This document shows positions 14,491 through 23,769 of a stretch of DNA of 23,864 nucleotides, in pieces (within the stretch, counting starts at the first letter, position 1; each line of letters begins with the position of its first letter). This DNA is from an uncultured Clostridia bacterium (lineage in GTDB: Bacteria > Bacillota > Clostridia > Oscillospirales > Ruminococcaceae), in the NCBI GenBank assembly GCA_947302065.1, contig CAMYUO010000003.1:1-23864 (forward strand). Direction: 5' to 3'. The position numbers were made by a program, and so were the translations under genes. The notes beneath the pieces are model-generated. The model had not been told where the DNA came from, did not search any database, and was given only the letters and a program-made list of their open reading frames with translations.

Positions 14491-16887
14491 TTGGAGTTCA
14501 TACGACAGCACCAGCTTGATATAATGCTCATACTGATAGGCATATGTGCAATACTGCCCGTGTTCGTGCTGATCTCAAAGTCACTTTCACGCAGGCGCAA
14601 GCATGCACTTATCCTTATGGAGATGAGTGCGGCGCTGCTATTGCTGGCGGACAGGTATTCATACATTTACAACGGGGACACGTCGATGCTCGGCATTGGC
14701 ATGACACGGACCTGCAATTTCCTCGTTTACTCGTTCCTGCTCGTGCTCATATATGCGTTCGAGCTTTATCTTATCGACCTTTACAAGAACGAGGGTCAGG
14801 CAGAGGTCATACCGAAAGTCCTGCGGGTGTCAAAGATAATAATCCTGTTCGGCGAGATAATGATCATCATATCGCAGTTCACAGGAATTTATTACACATT
14901 TGATGATTCAAACCACTATCAGCGCTCATCGCTGTATGTTATAAGCTACATCATACCGCTGGTGCTTATGATACTTAACATCATAGGCATAATACAGTTC
15001 ATCAAAAAGCTCAGTTTTCTGCAAAAGACCAGTCTTCTGCTGTTTTCATTCGTTCCGCTGATCGCATCGGTGATACAGCTGTTCACAAACAACGTATCGC
15101 TTATCAACATCACGCTGGTAGGACTTGTAGTGCTTTTGTACATCTTCTCGCTGGTGGACATGAACAATGCTGTTGACAAGGCAAATCAGCAGGAGATCCA
15201 GCTGCTCAAAGACGGGCAGAAAAAGATGCAGCTGATGTTCCAGGAGACAGCATCTGCGCTTGCAAGTGCAATAGATGCAAAGGACAAATACACGCACGGT
15301 CACTCGTCGAGAGTTGCGATATATTCGGAAAAAATAGCAAAGCTTTCGGGCAAGAACGCTGAGGAGTGTCAGGATATCTTCTTCGCCGCACTTCTGCACG
15401 ATGTAGGAAAGATAGGCATACCCGATGATGTGCTCAACAAAGAGGGAAAGCTGACAGATGAGGAGTTTGCGATAATCAAGACGCACCCTGTTATCGGGCA
15501 GCAGATACTTTCGAGTATCAGCGATTCGCCGTCGCTGAGCATAGGTGCACATCACCACCACGAAAGATATGACGGAAAGGGTTATCCCGACGGTCTCAAG
15601 GGCGAGGATATACCCGAGATAGCAAGGATAATCTCGGTTGCAGATGCGTATGATGCAATGACCTCAAAGCGAAGCTACCGTGACCCGATGCCGCAGCACG
15701 TTGTGCGTGAGGAGATAGTAAAGGGCAGCGGAACGCAGTTCGACCCCGAATATGCAACAGCGATGCTGCACCTTATCGACCTTGACACAGAGTACGACAT
15801 GATAGAAAAAGAGGAAAGCACAACGGTCAGCGACAGCAGTGAGCTTGTCTGCAAGCAGCTGCGTTCAGTCGTTTCAAGCGGCGTGCTCATCACCGATTCA
15901 TTCTCGGAGATAATCTTTACGGGCAGGGTCATCGACATGGATAAACTGACCGAGGACAGTCTGCCGACGCTGATACTGTTCGACTCGCTTGACGGTAATG
16001 CGCACGACACGGATTATCTGAGAAAGATAACGAACTATTTTGAATACGGAACTATCCGCATAGACGGAAAATGCGACTGCCCCGGCGTGAGAAAGATAAA
16101 GAGCACGGTCACGGAGCTTGACACGATAACTCCGCAGGAGTACAGGCAGGATATCAAGAAAGGCATACGCTACACGATAGATGCGGTGAGGTTTGAAGAC
16201 CACGTTCTGATAAGGCTGGTGACATGGTTCAAAAAGATCGAGCTGACGATAGCAATGCCCGACAGCACAAGGTTTGCATACATTGCGCTGACGGGAAGCA
16301 ACACGGTGATGTCGTCGATACAGATAAACCGTTCGGATACTGACATTTCGGCTGATTACATCACCCGTATCGCAGAAAAGATAAGCTATATCAACGTGCC
16401 GCAGGGCGACATACCGAACGTACAGATAGACGGCTGGCGCAAGGCGGCAACGGGCGGTATACCCGTGCACGACGGAATGAAGATAACCTTCCACACGATG
16501 AGCCTGCCGACTGCAAGGCTGATATGGCACTGCCCGTTCATCGACCTGTTCTATTCTGACGACAGGAAGATAGAGGGCGAGAATTACCGTGAGTTTGCTC
16601 TGATAAGACTTGACGGCGAGAGCTGGGAAGCAGACGAAAAAGCCGAGAACAAGATGCGGTACTCGCTGACTGACGAGTTCAAAGGGTGGGATGACTGGAA
16701 AGAGCGCAACAAGCAGGGCCTTGAATGCACGGTGACGTTTGAGAAAGACGGCGACACTATCATCGTAACAGGCGAGCTTGGCGGCGTTGTCACCCGAAGC
16801 ACGACGACGATAAACGATGATGTGAACATAGTTTATGCGGCGCTGACGGGCGACCAATGTGCGCTGACGAACATACGGATACAATAG
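14491..16887 (+). CDS. membrane HD-GYP c-di-GMP phosphodiesterase with duplicated unknown C-terminal domain
   Basis: A 798-residue protein. Six to seven hydrophobic segments fill residues 10-222, a 7TM-receptor-like or histidine-kinase-type membrane sensor. A short helical linker (223-250) leads to the HD-GYP domain (about 252-435): HGHSSRVA (269-276), HDVGKIGIP with His303-Asp304, KTHPVIG, and HHHERYDGKGYP (355-366). All canonical residues are present, so it should hydrolyse c-di-GMP. Residues 450-798 are an unrecognised Trp/Asp-rich region with an internal repeat (FAYIALTGSNTVMSSIQI and IVYAALTGDQCALTNIRI). The start is TTG at 14491, about ten bases after AAGGGAG; the next in-frame ATG is at 14524 and would cut into the first helix. 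The gene is monocistronic, with its own promoter and terminator. Confidence 0.92.
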   Translation: MEFIRQHQLDIMLILIGICAILPVFVLISKSLSRRRKHALILMEMSAALLLLADRYSYIYNGDTSMLGIGMTRTCNFLVYSFLLVLIYAFELYLIDLYKNEGQAEVIPKVLRVSKIIILFGEIMIIISQFTGIYYTFDDSNHYQRSSLYVISYIIPLVLMILNIIGIIQFIKKLSFLQKTSLLLFSFVPLIASVIQLFTNNVSLINITLVGLVVLLYIFSLVDMNNAVDKANQQEIQLLKDGQKKMQLMFQETASALASAIDAKDKYTHGHSSRVAIYSEKIAKLSGKNAEECQDIFFAALLHDVGKIGIPDDVLNKEGKLTDEEFAIIKTHPVIGQQILSSISDSPSLSIGAHHHHERYDGKGYPDGLKGEDIPEIARIISVADAYDAMTSKRSYRDPMPQHVVREEIVKGSGTQFDPEYATAMLHLIDLDTEYDMIEKEESTTVSDSSELVCKQLRSVVSSGVLITDSFSEIIFTGRVIDMDKLTEDSLPTLILFDSLDGNAHDTDYLRKITNYFEYGTIRIDGKCDCPGVRKIKSTVTELDTITPQEYRQDIKKGIRYTIDAVRFEDHVLIRLVTWFKKIELTIAMPDSTRFAYIALTGSNTVMSSIQINRSDTDISADYITRIAEKISYINVPQGDIPNVQIDGWRKAATGGIPVHDGMKITFHTMSLPTARLIWHCPFIDLFYSDDRKIEGENYREFALIRLDGESWEADEKAENKMRYSLTDEFKGWDDWKERNKQGLECTVTFEKDGDTIIVTGELGGVVTRSTTTINDDVNIVYAALTGDQCALTNIRIQ

Positions 16888-16895
16888 GATATGAC

Positions 16896-16937
16896 ACAAG
16901 CCCGAGGACGAAAAAACACGTTCCCGGGCTTGTTTTT
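16896..16937. terminator. intrinsic terminator between convergent genes
   Basis: ACAAGCCCG / CGGGCTTGT stem, with an inner GGACG/CGTTCC pairing and an A-rich loop, followed by TTTTTATTT on the plus strand. It ends the HD-GYP gene (stop 16887) and may also serve sbcC (stop 16958) on the other strand, where the U-tail is weaker. Confidence 0.85.
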
Positions 16938-16957
16938 ATTTGTTATGACAGGCTGCA

Positions 16958-19723
16958 TCAGGCAAGGCAAATCTGAGCGCTGCTGATGCCGCTGGGGTCT
17001 TTGCTGATGACTATCTGGTTATCGATGCGTGATTTGAGGGCATCGACGTGGGAGATTATGCCGATAAGGCGGTCGCTGTCGGCAAGGCTGTTAAGGGCGT
17101 TCATTGCCTGTTCGAGCGAGTCGCTGTCGAGCGAGCCGAAGCCCTCATCGACGAACATGGTTTCAAGTTTCACGCCGCCTGCGCAGGACTGTATCTCGTC
17201 GGAAAGACCGAGCGCAAGCGAAAGAGATGCCTTGAATGACTCGCCGCCCGAGAGAGTTTTGACGCTGCGGGCTGCGCCGATATAGTGGTCGATGACATCG
17301 AGGTCAAGGCCGCTCTGCGTCTGCTTGTTTTCGGACTTTGCGCGGCGGACAAGCTCGTACTGTCCGCCTGTCATCATCATGAAGCGGGTATTTGCCCGTG
17401 CGATGATGCGCTCAAAATAGGTCATCTGGATATACGCTTCGAGCGTAATCTTTTCCTTGCCGCTTATGGTGCCGTTTGCTGTGTCGGAAAGGGTCTTGAC
17501 CCAGCTGTACTGCTTTTCGAGCATGGCAAGCTCGCTTGATGTCGAGAGGATATTCTGCAGGACGGTCTTATTTGTTTCAAGGCGTGAATGTATCTGCTTG
17601 GCAAGCTCGTCAAGCTCACGGGTCTGCTGCGAAAGCGCAGTTCTCTGCTCGGTCAGCTTGCTCTTATCAAGCTCGCTGTCCTGCGAAAGCTGTTTTTGCA
17701 GGCTCTCGACCGATGCGGCGAGCGCTTTTATCCTGCTCTGTGAGTCGTTGTGGTTTTTAGATGCGGTCTCAAGTGCGGCTTTGCGCAGTGTTATCTCTTT
17801 GGAAAGGCGGTCTATCTGCGCTTGTGCGTCCTTTTTGCCAGCAAAGCGCAGGGTGCTCTGCATCTGCTGTGCCTGCTTTTTCTGCTGGGCTATCTGTGAG
17901 CTGAGCGCTGCGCAGTCCTTTTCTGTCTGTTCGAGCGACTGCTGGAGCTTTGCGAGCTTTTCCTCGTTTTCGGGTATCAGCTTTTCGAGCTTGTGCTTGG
18001 AAGAAAGGTTTTCGTCTTCCTGTTTTATCGCCTGTTCAAGCTCGCTTATCTTTGTTTTCAGGGCTGAGACTTCGGCATTTATCGTTTCGCCGAGGTCTTT
18101 TTTCTCACCGCCGAAAAGCTCGGTCATCTGCTTTTTGTATTCATCGAGCAGCAGGCTGTATTCTGTTTTTGCGGCACTGCATTTTTCACTTTTTTTCTGT
18201 GCATCGGACTCGGCATCTGCTCTTGCTTTTTCGGCACGCTTGACGTCCTGCTGGGAGGGTGCATTTGCCGAGACAGCGGCTTTATGCGGATGCTCGGTCG
18301 AGCCGCAGACGGGACAGGGCGCACCGCTTTCAAGGCTTTGTGCGATGATGCCTGCCTGCTCACTGAGAAAGGCTGTGCTCAGCGCATCGTAGTCACGGCT
18401 GCACTGCTCTTTTTTCTGCAGAGCCTGAGTCATCTGCTCACGCAGTTTTTCGTAGTCCTGTTTCTTCTGTTTCAGATTCTTGTGCTTTTCGATGAACTCG
18501 CCGAGGTCTTTAAGGCGCTGCCCGGCTTTTTCCTTTTCACCGTTAAGGCGCAGCCGGTTCTCGCCCGCATCTGAAAGCTCTTTGAGCTGTGCTTTGTCCT
18601 TTTCGATGAGCGCTTTGAGGTCGGTATGCTGCTGTTTTGTTCTGCCGAGCTGCTTTTGTTCGTCGGACAGTTTTTTCTCTGAGTCGGCGATAGCTTTTTG
18701 CAGCTCGTCGAGCGCATCGTAGCTTTCAAGTTCAGCTTCGAGCGTTGCCTGCTCTTTGGAGAGCTTATCGGTTTCGGGTATTTTTGCGGTCTGCTCGTCA
18801 AGCTCTTTTTTGAACATCTCCGAAGCTGCCTTTTCCTTTTCGAGCTTGGTCTTATCCGCCGCTATCGCTGCGAGAGTTTTTTCACGGGTCTCTATCTTTC
18901 CGAGGTCGGAATTTACGCCCTCGAGCTGTTTTGCGGTCTGTTTCTGCGAAAGGGCTATCTTTTCGTTCTGCTGTTCGTCCTGCGATATCAGCTTTTCGAG
19001 CAGTCCGGTGGTATCCTCTATCGGCAGATCCTCGTTCTTTGCCCTATCGACAAGCACGCTGAGCGGTTCGTCCTTTGCAGTGACGATGCCGTCGATATAC
19101 TGCCTGAGGCTATTGCGCTTATTTGCGCATTTGCCGTACAGCTCAGAGGACTTGGCTTTTATATTGTTTTGCAAAGACGAGTAGATGCCTGTGCCGAATA
19201 TCTTGCTGAAGATAGCCATTCGCTCGGGAGTCGGCGCAAACAGCAGCTTCTGGAAGTCGCCCTGCGCTATCATCGCTATCTGCTTGAACTGGTCGCAGGT
19301 GATGCCCATTATCTCCTCGACACACTTATCGACGTCGTTTATCTTAGTCACCACACGTCCGTCGGGATAGGTCAGCACTGCCTCTGCTGGTCTTTCCCTT
19401 GTGCCCTCGCCTCTCAGCTTGGGTGCCATATACTTTGGTCTGCGCTTGACTGTATAGACTTTATCGGCGTAGGTGAACACAAGCTCGACCTCGGTGGGCG
19501 TTTCGGGGTCTGCATATTTTGAGCGCAGCATGGACGCATCACGGTTATCGCCGCTTGCTCTGCCGTAAAGCGCAAAGGTTATGGCATCAAAGATAGTCGT
19601 TTTGCCTGCGCCTGTGACGCCGGTGATGAGATATATGCCGCCCTTGCCGAGCTTGTCCATATCGAGCACGGTCTTGCCTGCGTAGGTGCCGAAGGCGGTC
19701 ATTGTGAGTTTGATCGGTCTCAT
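16958..19723 (-). CDS. sbcC: SbcC, ATPase subunit of the SbcCD nuclease
   Basis: A 921-residue SMC/Rad50-like protein. Walker A is GVTGAGKTT near residue 35. Two long coiled-coil arms rich in Glu, Lys and Gln flank a zinc hook CPVCGSTEHP near residue 470. The signature LSGGESFKASLSLALG and Walker B ETMFVDEGFGSLD close the ATPase head near the C-terminus. Length is normal for Firmicute SbcC. With SbcD it opens and trims hairpins and DNA ends blocked by protein. The ATG at 19723 overlaps the sbcD stop (ATGA) and has GGGAGG seven bases upstream. A GTG 15 nt earlier is in frame but lies inside the ribosome site. Confidence 0.96.
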   Translation of the reverse strand: MRPIKLTMTAFGTYAGKTVLDMDKLGKGGIYLITGVTGAGKTTIFDAITFALYGRASGDNRDASMLRSKYADPETPTEVELVFTYADKVYTVKRRPKYMAPKLRGEGTRERPAEAVLTYPDGRVVTKINDVDKCVEEIMGITCDQFKQIAMIAQGDFQKLLFAPTPERMAIFSKIFGTGIYSSLQNNIKAKSSELYGKCANKRNSLRQYIDGIVTAKDEPLSVLVDRAKNEDLPIEDTTGLLEKLISQDEQQNEKIALSQKQTAKQLEGVNSDLGKIETREKTLAAIAADKTKLEKEKAASEMFKKELDEQTAKIPETDKLSKEQATLEAELESYDALDELQKAIADSEKKLSDEQKQLGRTKQQHTDLKALIEKDKAQLKELSDAGENRLRLNGEKEKAGQRLKDLGEFIEKHKNLKQKKQDYEKLREQMTQALQKKEQCSRDYDALSTAFLSEQAGIIAQSLESGAPCPVCGSTEHPHKAAVSANAPSQQDVKRAEKARADAESDAQKKSEKCSAAKTEYSLLLDEYKKQMTELFGGEKKDLGETINAEVSALKTKISELEQAIKQEDENLSSKHKLEKLIPENEEKLAKLQQSLEQTEKDCAALSSQIAQQKKQAQQMQSTLRFAGKKDAQAQIDRLSKEITLRKAALETASKNHNDSQSRIKALAASVESLQKQLSQDSELDKSKLTEQRTALSQQTRELDELAKQIHSRLETNKTVLQNILSTSSELAMLEKQYSWVKTLSDTANGTISGKEKITLEAYIQMTYFERIIARANTRFMMMTGGQYELVRRAKSENKQTQSGLDLDVIDHYIGAARSVKTLSGGESFKASLSLALGLSDEIQSCAGGVKLETMFVDEGFGSLDSDSLEQAMNALNSLADSDRLIGIISHVDALKSRIDNQIVISKDPSGISSAQICLA

Positions 19724-20856
19724 TGCTTTGCCTCCCACGTTTTTTCGATCATTTCGGTGATGAACCGGGTTTGCTCATCGCTCATCGGCTGGTTGTTCTG
19801 CTTTTCGTAGAACTCGGAAAACAGCTCGAGCGGAGATTTTTCCCTGACATGCTCGTCGGCTGTCAGCACGGAGTTTGAACGGGTGCGCTTGTTGTCATAA
19901 CTGAGCTTCATCAGGCGCTTGTATATCGAGCGAAGTTTGCCTATTGCATCGGGGATATCCTGCTCGTCGGTGAGCGTGATGTGCGTATAGTCCTGCTGAT
20001 AGGATGTGCCCTCATAGAACGCTTTGCTCGTTACCTCGTCGTAGCTGCCCTTGAGCTCGACAAGGTCGTGAAGCGGTTTGAGCGGTATTGTGCGGATGCT
20101 GACGCTGCCTTTCTCGGCAAGCTCGACTACCGTGACGGACTTGGTATGCTTTGATTCGGAGAAGGAATATTTCAGCGGTGTGCCGCAGTAGCGCACGGTA
20201 TCTTTTCCGCAGTTCTGCGCAGCGTGAAGATGCCCGAGGGCAACGTAATCGAACGGCTCGAACACGCAGGCATCGACGTTGTCGGTGCCGCCGACGGATA
20301 TCTCCTCGGAGTCGCAGCGGTCTGCGCCTGTGACGAACTGGTGGGTGATGAGCACATTGCGCCTGCCTTTGTCGACGTTCATTTTTTCTATTGCACAGCG
20401 CATAGCATCGGTATAGGTCTTTATCTCCTGCCCTTCGGCATAACGGCTGACGTGGGCAGGCTTGATGAACGGCAGCATATAGATGCCGACCTCGCCGCAG
20501 CTGTCGGACAGCACTACGGGGTCTACCCTGCCGTCGTAAACGGGTGCGATATGTATGCAGTCGATGAGCAGCTCGCCGTAGCTGGTGAGCCTTTCGGGCG
20601 AGTCGTGGTTGCCGCTGATGACAAATATCTGCGTATCAAGCTCGGAAAGCCGCACGAGGAACTTGTTAAACAGCGTGATAGCCTCTGTCGAGGCAACTGC
20701 CTTGTCGTAGACGTCGCCTGCGATGAGCACGCCGTCGGGCTTTTCATCTTTGATGATGCCGATGATGCTCAGCAGGATATGCTGCTGGTCTTCGATAAAG
20801 GAATACTCATTGAGCCGCTTGCCCAGATGCAGGTCTGACAGGTGGATAAGTTTCAT
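19720..20856 (-). CDS. sbcD: SbcD, nuclease subunit of the SbcCD complex
   Basis: A 378-residue calcineurin-like phosphoesterase of the Mre11 family. Metal-binding motifs are in order: LSDLHLGK (Asp8, His10), GDVYD (Asp48), SGNHDSPE (Asn83, His84), ITHQF and GHLHAAQ. The C-terminal third is the capping and SbcC-binding region. It makes double-strand 3'-5' exonuclease and hairpin endonuclease activity when joined to SbcC. The ATG at 20856 follows GAGGTG. A longer in-frame start at 20955 would read back through the promoter and is rejected. Its stop overlaps the sbcC start by four bases, implying coupled translation. Confidence 0.96.
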   Translation of the reverse strand: MKLIHLSDLHLGKRLNEYSFIEDQQHILLSIIGIIKDEKPDGVLIAGDVYDKAVASTEAITLFNKFLVRLSELDTQIFVISGNHDSPERLTSYGELLIDCIHIAPVYDGRVDPVVLSDSCGEVGIYMLPFIKPAHVSRYAEGQEIKTYTDAMRCAIEKMNVDKGRRNVLITHQFVTGADRCDSEEISVGGTDNVDACVFEPFDYVALGHLHAAQNCGKDTVRYCGTPLKYSFSESKHTKSVTVVELAEKGSVSIRTIPLKPLHDLVELKGSYDEVTSKAFYEGTSYQQDYTHITLTDEQDIPDAIGKLRSIYKRLMKLSYDNKRTRSNSVLTADEHVREKSPLELFSEFYEKQNNQPMSDEQTRFITEMIEKTWEAKQ

Positions 20857-20895
20857 TTTTTGCACCTCACGTTCGTTTTTTAATGGGTCATATTT

Positions 20896-20924
20896 ATTAT
20901 AGCACATATTTTTTCGTTTGTCAG
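20896..20924 (-). promoter_or_regulatory. sigma-A promoter of sbcDC
   Basis: On the minus strand, CTGACA (20919-20924), 17 bp, TATAAT (20896-20901), about 40 bases from the sbcD ATG. I see no LexA-like box next to it. Confidence 0.82.
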
Positions 20925-20943
20925 CCGTTTTTTTGGACACAAA

Positions 20944-20969
20944 AAAGGCGCACATCTCTGCACGCCTTT
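20944..20969 (-). terminator. intrinsic terminator of the LRR-CWB2 gene
   Basis: RNA stem AAAGGCGUGCA / UGUGCGCCUUU (two G-U pairs) closed by a GAGA tetraloop and followed by a U-run. It lies 13 nt past the stop at 20983 and just before the sbcD promoter. Confidence 0.9.
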
Positions 20970-20982
20970 AGTTTTGTTGTTA

Positions 20983-23358
20983 TCAGATGCTTGCCTTTGC
21001 GATGACGCCGATAAGTTCATCGGTAACTGCGCCTGTGCCGCCGAAAGCGGTCAGCTTGGCAGGATTCTTGGTCTTGAGATAAGACTTCTGGCAGTCGATC
21101 AGGTACTTGCCGTCTGCAAGGAACAGAGGCTGAGCGGTCTTTGCTGAGTAAACGCCGCCTGCGAGTGCATCAGGGAAAGTAGAACCCTTTGCGATGCAGA
21201 TGCCGTCAGCTGTCAGCAGTGATTTGAATGTGGTGTTTACGGATGTGCAGGTCTCATATCTGTTTGCGCCTGCGATTCTCTTAAATGTGGATCTGCCGCA
21301 TGCTTTTGCTGCCATGGCAGCCATCTCGTCGGTGATAACTCCTGTGCCGCCGATAACGTAAGCGGTACCGATCTTGCCCTTCATATCCTTGAGGTAAGCT
21401 TCTGTATCAGGATTCAGCGCGCCGTTCTTGGTCAGGTAGATTATCGGTGCGCCCTTTCTGGCTGCTACGCTGCCGATAGAAAGTGCGTCTGCAAAGTTAT
21501 CGGAGCAAACGAAGAATACTTCTGTCGGGAAGTTGAGTTTCTTTGCGATAGCGGTAGCTGTGCCGAAACGTGAGTTGCCAAATACACGCTCTACGTTTGT
21601 GACCTTGGTACACTTTTGTTTAATTGCGGTAACTACCTTGTCGCTGACAGCGCCCACGCCGCCGAGGATGTAAACGTTCTTTGCGCCGAGACGGTTTATC
21701 TCAGCGATAGTGCCTGCGTCGATAATATCCTTGCTTGTCAGAAGGATAGGTGCTTTCTTTTCAAATGCGAACGGAACGCCTGCGAGTGCATCGGCAAAGT
21801 TAGTGCCGTTTGCGAGAACGACATTCACTGCGCTGCTTTCGGTCTTTGAGATAGCGACAGCTGTGCCGTATCTGTTAGCGTATGGCTGTTCGCCTGCAAG
21901 GCGTGTGATAGCGTTCTTTGTGGTCTTGGTGACAGTTGTGCCACAATCAGCGCAATTGCCTGTCTGTGTTGAGGTCTTTGCCTTGGTGTCATATGCAGTG
22001 GTTCTCCAGTTTTCGCCGGTGTGACTCTTTTTAGGGGTCGTATCGCTTGTTGTGGTTTTACCGCAGTATTTGCAGATGTGGGCAGTATAGCCTTCAGCCT
22101 TGCAGGTAGCAGGAACGACAACAGCTACATTGAGGCATTTGTGAGTTGAATCCAGCACGGTAAATTTAACACTGAATTTGCCTGCATATCTCTCGGCTAC
22201 GCTGCCAAATGAGCTGTAAATAGTGCATGACGGATCTGTGCCGTATATATTTTTTTTGCTGTCATATACACATCCGAAAGCATGCTCCTGTATCTCGTTA
22301 AGCTCGTCGGCAGGGATATAGATACTTGTATAATTTCCGCAGTTAATGAAAGCATCTTCACCTACTGCTCTGAGCTTTTCACAGAAATCAACAGTGGAGA
22401 GTTTGGAACAATATGAGAATGCCTTCGGACCGATAACCTCAACGCCTGAGAGAATAGCAGTTGTCAGAGCAGAACAGCCTGCGAATGCGCTTGTGCCGAT
22501 AGTCGTTGTGCTTGGCATAAGAACTATTCTTGTAAGGGATGTACAATCCTCAAATGCGCTGTCGCCGATAGTTTCGAGGCTTGCGCCGAATGTAACGGAA
22601 TCAAGAGCCTTGCAGTTCATAAATGCGTTGCTTGCGATAGTCTTTACGCCGTTGCCGAGGCTTAATGTTTTAAGAGATATGCAGTCCTTGAACGCAGCCT
22701 GGCTGATGCTGTTAACGCTGCCGGGAATGGTAACGCTTGTGAGAGCCTTACAGCCTTCAAATGAACTTGTTCCGATAGCAGAAATTGTGTTGCCAAAGTT
22801 CACTGTGGTCAGTGCTGAACAATCCTGGAACGCATAATTATCAACAGTTGCAGATGCGCCGCTTCTGATAGTAACTGTTTTAAGACTTACGCACTCTGAA
22901 AAAGCGTATTCGCTTATCTGAGTAACGCTTGCGGGGATAGTAACGCTTGTCAGTGATTTGCACTGCTTAAAAGCATTTTTGCCTATCTTTTTAAGGTTCT
23001 TGCCGAAGTTGACAGCAGTCAGCTGAGGGCAATACAGAAATGACCTCTCACCTATTTCTGTGACAGTGTCTGGGAAGGTCACACTTTCAAGTGTATTACT
23101 CATTATAAACGCACTGTGAGCGATTTTTGATACGGTCTTGCCGTTGATGGTCGACGGGATAACAAGTGATTTTGCGGTGCCGTTGTACCCGGTTATCTGT
23201 ACGGTGCCGTCGCTGAGCGCCGAATACTGATAGGAACCGTACGTTGCTGCGCTTACTGAAATGCTTGAGCTTTCAGTGATGAAGCCCTGCGGCAGAGCTG
23301 CTGCTGAGCCGAACACCAATGTCAGCGCAAGCACTGCTGATAAAACCTTTTTTTTCAT
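20983..23358 (-). CDS. secreted leucine-rich-repeat (BspA-type) protein with three CWB2 cell-wall-binding repeats
   Basis: A 791-residue surface protein. A signal peptide covers about 1-37 (MKKKVLSAVLALTLVFGSAA). About 12 BspA/LRR_5 repeats of the form SALTTVNFGNTISAIGTSSF fill roughly 45-380. A short Thr/Lys-rich spacer with CxxC pairs (HICKYCGKT, GNCADCGTT) precedes three CWB2 repeats (about 495-791), recognisable by NRYGTAVAI, NFADALAG and AKNVYILGGVGAVSD. In Clostridia CWB2 modules hold proteins non-covalently on the wall through anionic polymers, and BspA-type repeats often mediate adhesion. The ATG at 23358 follows GGAGGAG at seven bases. It has its own promoter and terminator. The function as an adhesin or wall protein is inferred from domains. 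Confidence 0.95.
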   Translation of the reverse strand: MKKKVLSAVLALTLVFGSAAALPQGFITESSSISVSAATYGSYQYSALSDGTVQITGYNGTAKSLVIPSTINGKTVSKIAHSAFIMSNTLESVTFPDTVTEIGERSFLYCPQLTAVNFGKNLKKIGKNAFKQCKSLTSVTIPASVTQISEYAFSECVSLKTVTIRSGASATVDNYAFQDCSALTTVNFGNTISAIGTSSFEGCKALTSVTIPGSVNSISQAAFKDCISLKTLSLGNGVKTIASNAFMNCKALDSVTFGASLETIGDSAFEDCTSLTRIVLMPSTTTIGTSAFAGCSALTTAILSGVEVIGPKAFSYCSKLSTVDFCEKLRAVGEDAFINCGNYTSIYIPADELNEIQEHAFGCVYDSKKNIYGTDPSCTIYSSFGSVAERYAGKFSVKFTVLDSTHKCLNVAVVVPATCKAEGYTAHICKYCGKTTTSDTTPKKSHTGENWRTTAYDTKAKTSTQTGNCADCGTTVTKTTKNAITRLAGEQPYANRYGTAVAISKTESSAVNVVLANGTNFADALAGVPFAFEKKAPILLTSKDIIDAGTIAEINRLGAKNVYILGGVGAVSDKVVTAIKQKCTKVTNVERVFGNSRFGTATAIAKKLNFPTEVFFVCSDNFADALSIGSVAARKGAPIIYLTKNGALNPDTEAYLKDMKGKIGTAYVIGGTGVITDEMAAMAAKACGRSTFKRIAGANRYETCTSVNTTFKSLLTADGICIAKGSTFPDALAGGVYSAKTAQPLFLADGKYLIDCQKSYLKTKNPAKLTAFGGTGAVTDELIGVIAKASI

Positions 23359-23403
23359 GATACTCCTCCAAATACCTGCGTTAGCAGTTTTTTAACAAAG
23401 ATT

Positions 23404-23432
23404 ATTATACTACGTCACAATAATGCCGTCAA
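23404..23432 (-). promoter_or_regulatory. sigma-A promoter of the LRR-CWB2 gene
   Basis: On the minus strand, TTGACG (23427-23432), 17 bp, TATAAT (23404-23409), about 40 nt before the ATG at 23358. Confidence 0.85.
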
Positions 23433-23657
23433 CTAAATTCGGTCATTATGCGGTCAATTTTAGCGTTTTGCACAGCAACAGAGGCGTTTTGAGATACAAA
23501 TACTATATTTGTGTCACTAATAAGAAAATGTTTTAACAGCAAAACAAAAAGAGCCGGCGCTGAGCCGTGTGATATGCGGCGGATAAATCGGGATTTGTTA
23601 ACATTTTTACAGCAGGTGCAAAGTTGAAAACATTTTGATTTTTCTTTCAAATAAGGG
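23433..23657. other. AT-rich divergent intergenic region
   Basis: This is non-coding space between two divergent promoters. It contains a 9-bp dyad with one mismatch, GATACAAAT/ATTTGTGTC (23493-23515, 5-bp centre), which could be an operator. A minus-strand frame of 81 codons (23429-23674) lacks a ribosome site and overlaps both promoters. I see nothing else I can support. Confidence 0.45.
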
Positions 23658-23686
23658 TTGTAATAAATACACATTTATGTTATAAT
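23658..23686 (+). promoter_or_regulatory. sigma-A promoter of the right-edge gene
   Basis: TTGTAA (23658-23663), 17 bp, TATAAT (23681-23686). The leader is about 75 nt before the ATG at 23770. Confidence 0.82.
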
Positions 23687-23769
23687 GGTGTCAAAGTAAT
23701 TCTTATTTTCACATATTTAATGGTGTAGTAGCCCAAGGCGCAGAAAAACACGGCAAGGAGCTGACAAAA

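Noticed and set aside
23429..23674. Minus-strand frame of 81 codons with several Cys
   Set aside because: No ribosome site, covers the -35/-10 of the right-edge gene and part of the LRR-CWB2 promoter; judged a chance frame in AT-rich intergenic DNA.
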